DNA from: Rickettsiales bacterium
GTDB taxonomy: Bacteria; Pseudomonadota; Alphaproteobacteria; Rickettsiales; UBA1997
Assembly: GCA_031289855.1 (NCBI GenBank)
Contig: JAITOR010000034.1
Span: forward strand, 1-5,585
Direction of reading: 5' to 3'
Length of the DNA: 5,585 nt
The notes beneath the pieces are model-generated. The model did not search any database. It was not told where the DNA came from and saw nothing but the letters and a program-made list of their open reading frames with translations. Positions 5,379-5,585 of the stretch are shown here, piece after piece; position 1 is the first letter of the stretch, and the number at the start of each line of letters is the position of its first letter. The translations under genes were made by a program, and so were the position numbers.

Positions 5379-5585
5379 ATAAATTTTTTAACTTTTTTGA
5401 ATATTTGTTTTATACAATGTTTAAATATAAAAGCAATTAAAATAAAAGAACAAAATTTATTTAATAAACAAAATCCTGTATTACTTATAATACAAGGCTT
5501 TGTCATAATCACATTATTATAATCGCAATTAATTACAACATTACAATTTTACCATAACTATTGAAACAATGTTCGTGTTAATGTA
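5379..5585 (+). other. AT-rich non-coding stretch to the right edge
   Basis: No open frame of convincing length or codon character and no tRNA-like structure is visible on either strand between the nrdD promoter and the window edge. The only structured element seen is the hairpin at 5468-5503. The region may be the spacer between nrdD and a gene beyond the window. Confidence 0.6.
5468..5503. terminator. Imperfect hairpin, possible terminator of a gene beyond the window
   Basis: CCTGTATTA (5475-5483) pairs with TAATACAAGG (5488-5497) across a 4-base loop, with one bulged A. Outside it ACAAAA (5468-5473) can pair further with TTTGT (5499-5503) around one mismatch and one bulge. On the minus strand the stem is followed by ATTTTGTTTATT, suitable for terminating a leftward gene located to the right of 5585. 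The T-run is broken and no such gene is seen, so the role is uncertain. Confidence 0.4.

Overview
This window looks like a piece of an AT-rich alphaproteobacterial genome, probably from a host-associated or low-oxygen lineage. The large L28 form (CELTGQ near the N-terminus, GGFDAFI and KLTPDAK further on), the DUF2610-like protein, the DUF2628-like membrane protein and the FtsQ style all point to Alphaproteobacteria. A class III (anaerobic) ribonucleotide reductase shows that the organism makes DNA precursors without oxygen. TGG codes Trp and TGA is used as a stop, so the genetic code is the normal bacterial one. Lineage is inferred from protein character only; no search was possible.

Layout. 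Positions 1-75 hold the end of an unidentified open frame on the minus strand (low confidence). Positions 76-1453, minus strand: rpmB (L28) followed by pheS (Phe-tRNA synthetase alpha), with overlapping ends. Positions 1454-1549: a compact divergent promoter region whose two -35 boxes lie 5 bp apart. Positions 1550-2963, plus strand: a tightly packed three-gene operon, DUF2610-like gene - ftsQ - DUF2628-like gene, whose sigma70 promoter predicts a leaderless mRNA. Positions 2964-3100: a convergent intergenic stretch with a GNRA-capped hairpin and a probable rho-independent terminator for the gene to the right. Positions 3101-5323, minus strand: nrdD. Positions 5324-5378: its promoter, with two NrdR-box-like palindromes 31 bp apart. 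Positions 5379-5585: AT-rich non-coding DNA with one good hairpin.

How the genes work together. The left operon serves translation (ribosomal protein plus aminoacyl-tRNA synthetase). The middle operon contributes the divisome protein FtsQ with two small proteins of unknown function. nrdD supplies deoxyribonucleotides in the absence of oxygen and appears to be controlled by NrdR at the promoter. No novel defence, mobile or biosynthetic system is visible. The most interesting signals are regulatory (NrdR box pair, leaderless start) and organisational (ftsQ outside a cell-wall/division cluster, rpmB overlapping pheS without rplT or pheT, NrdD without a recognisable ATP-cone).
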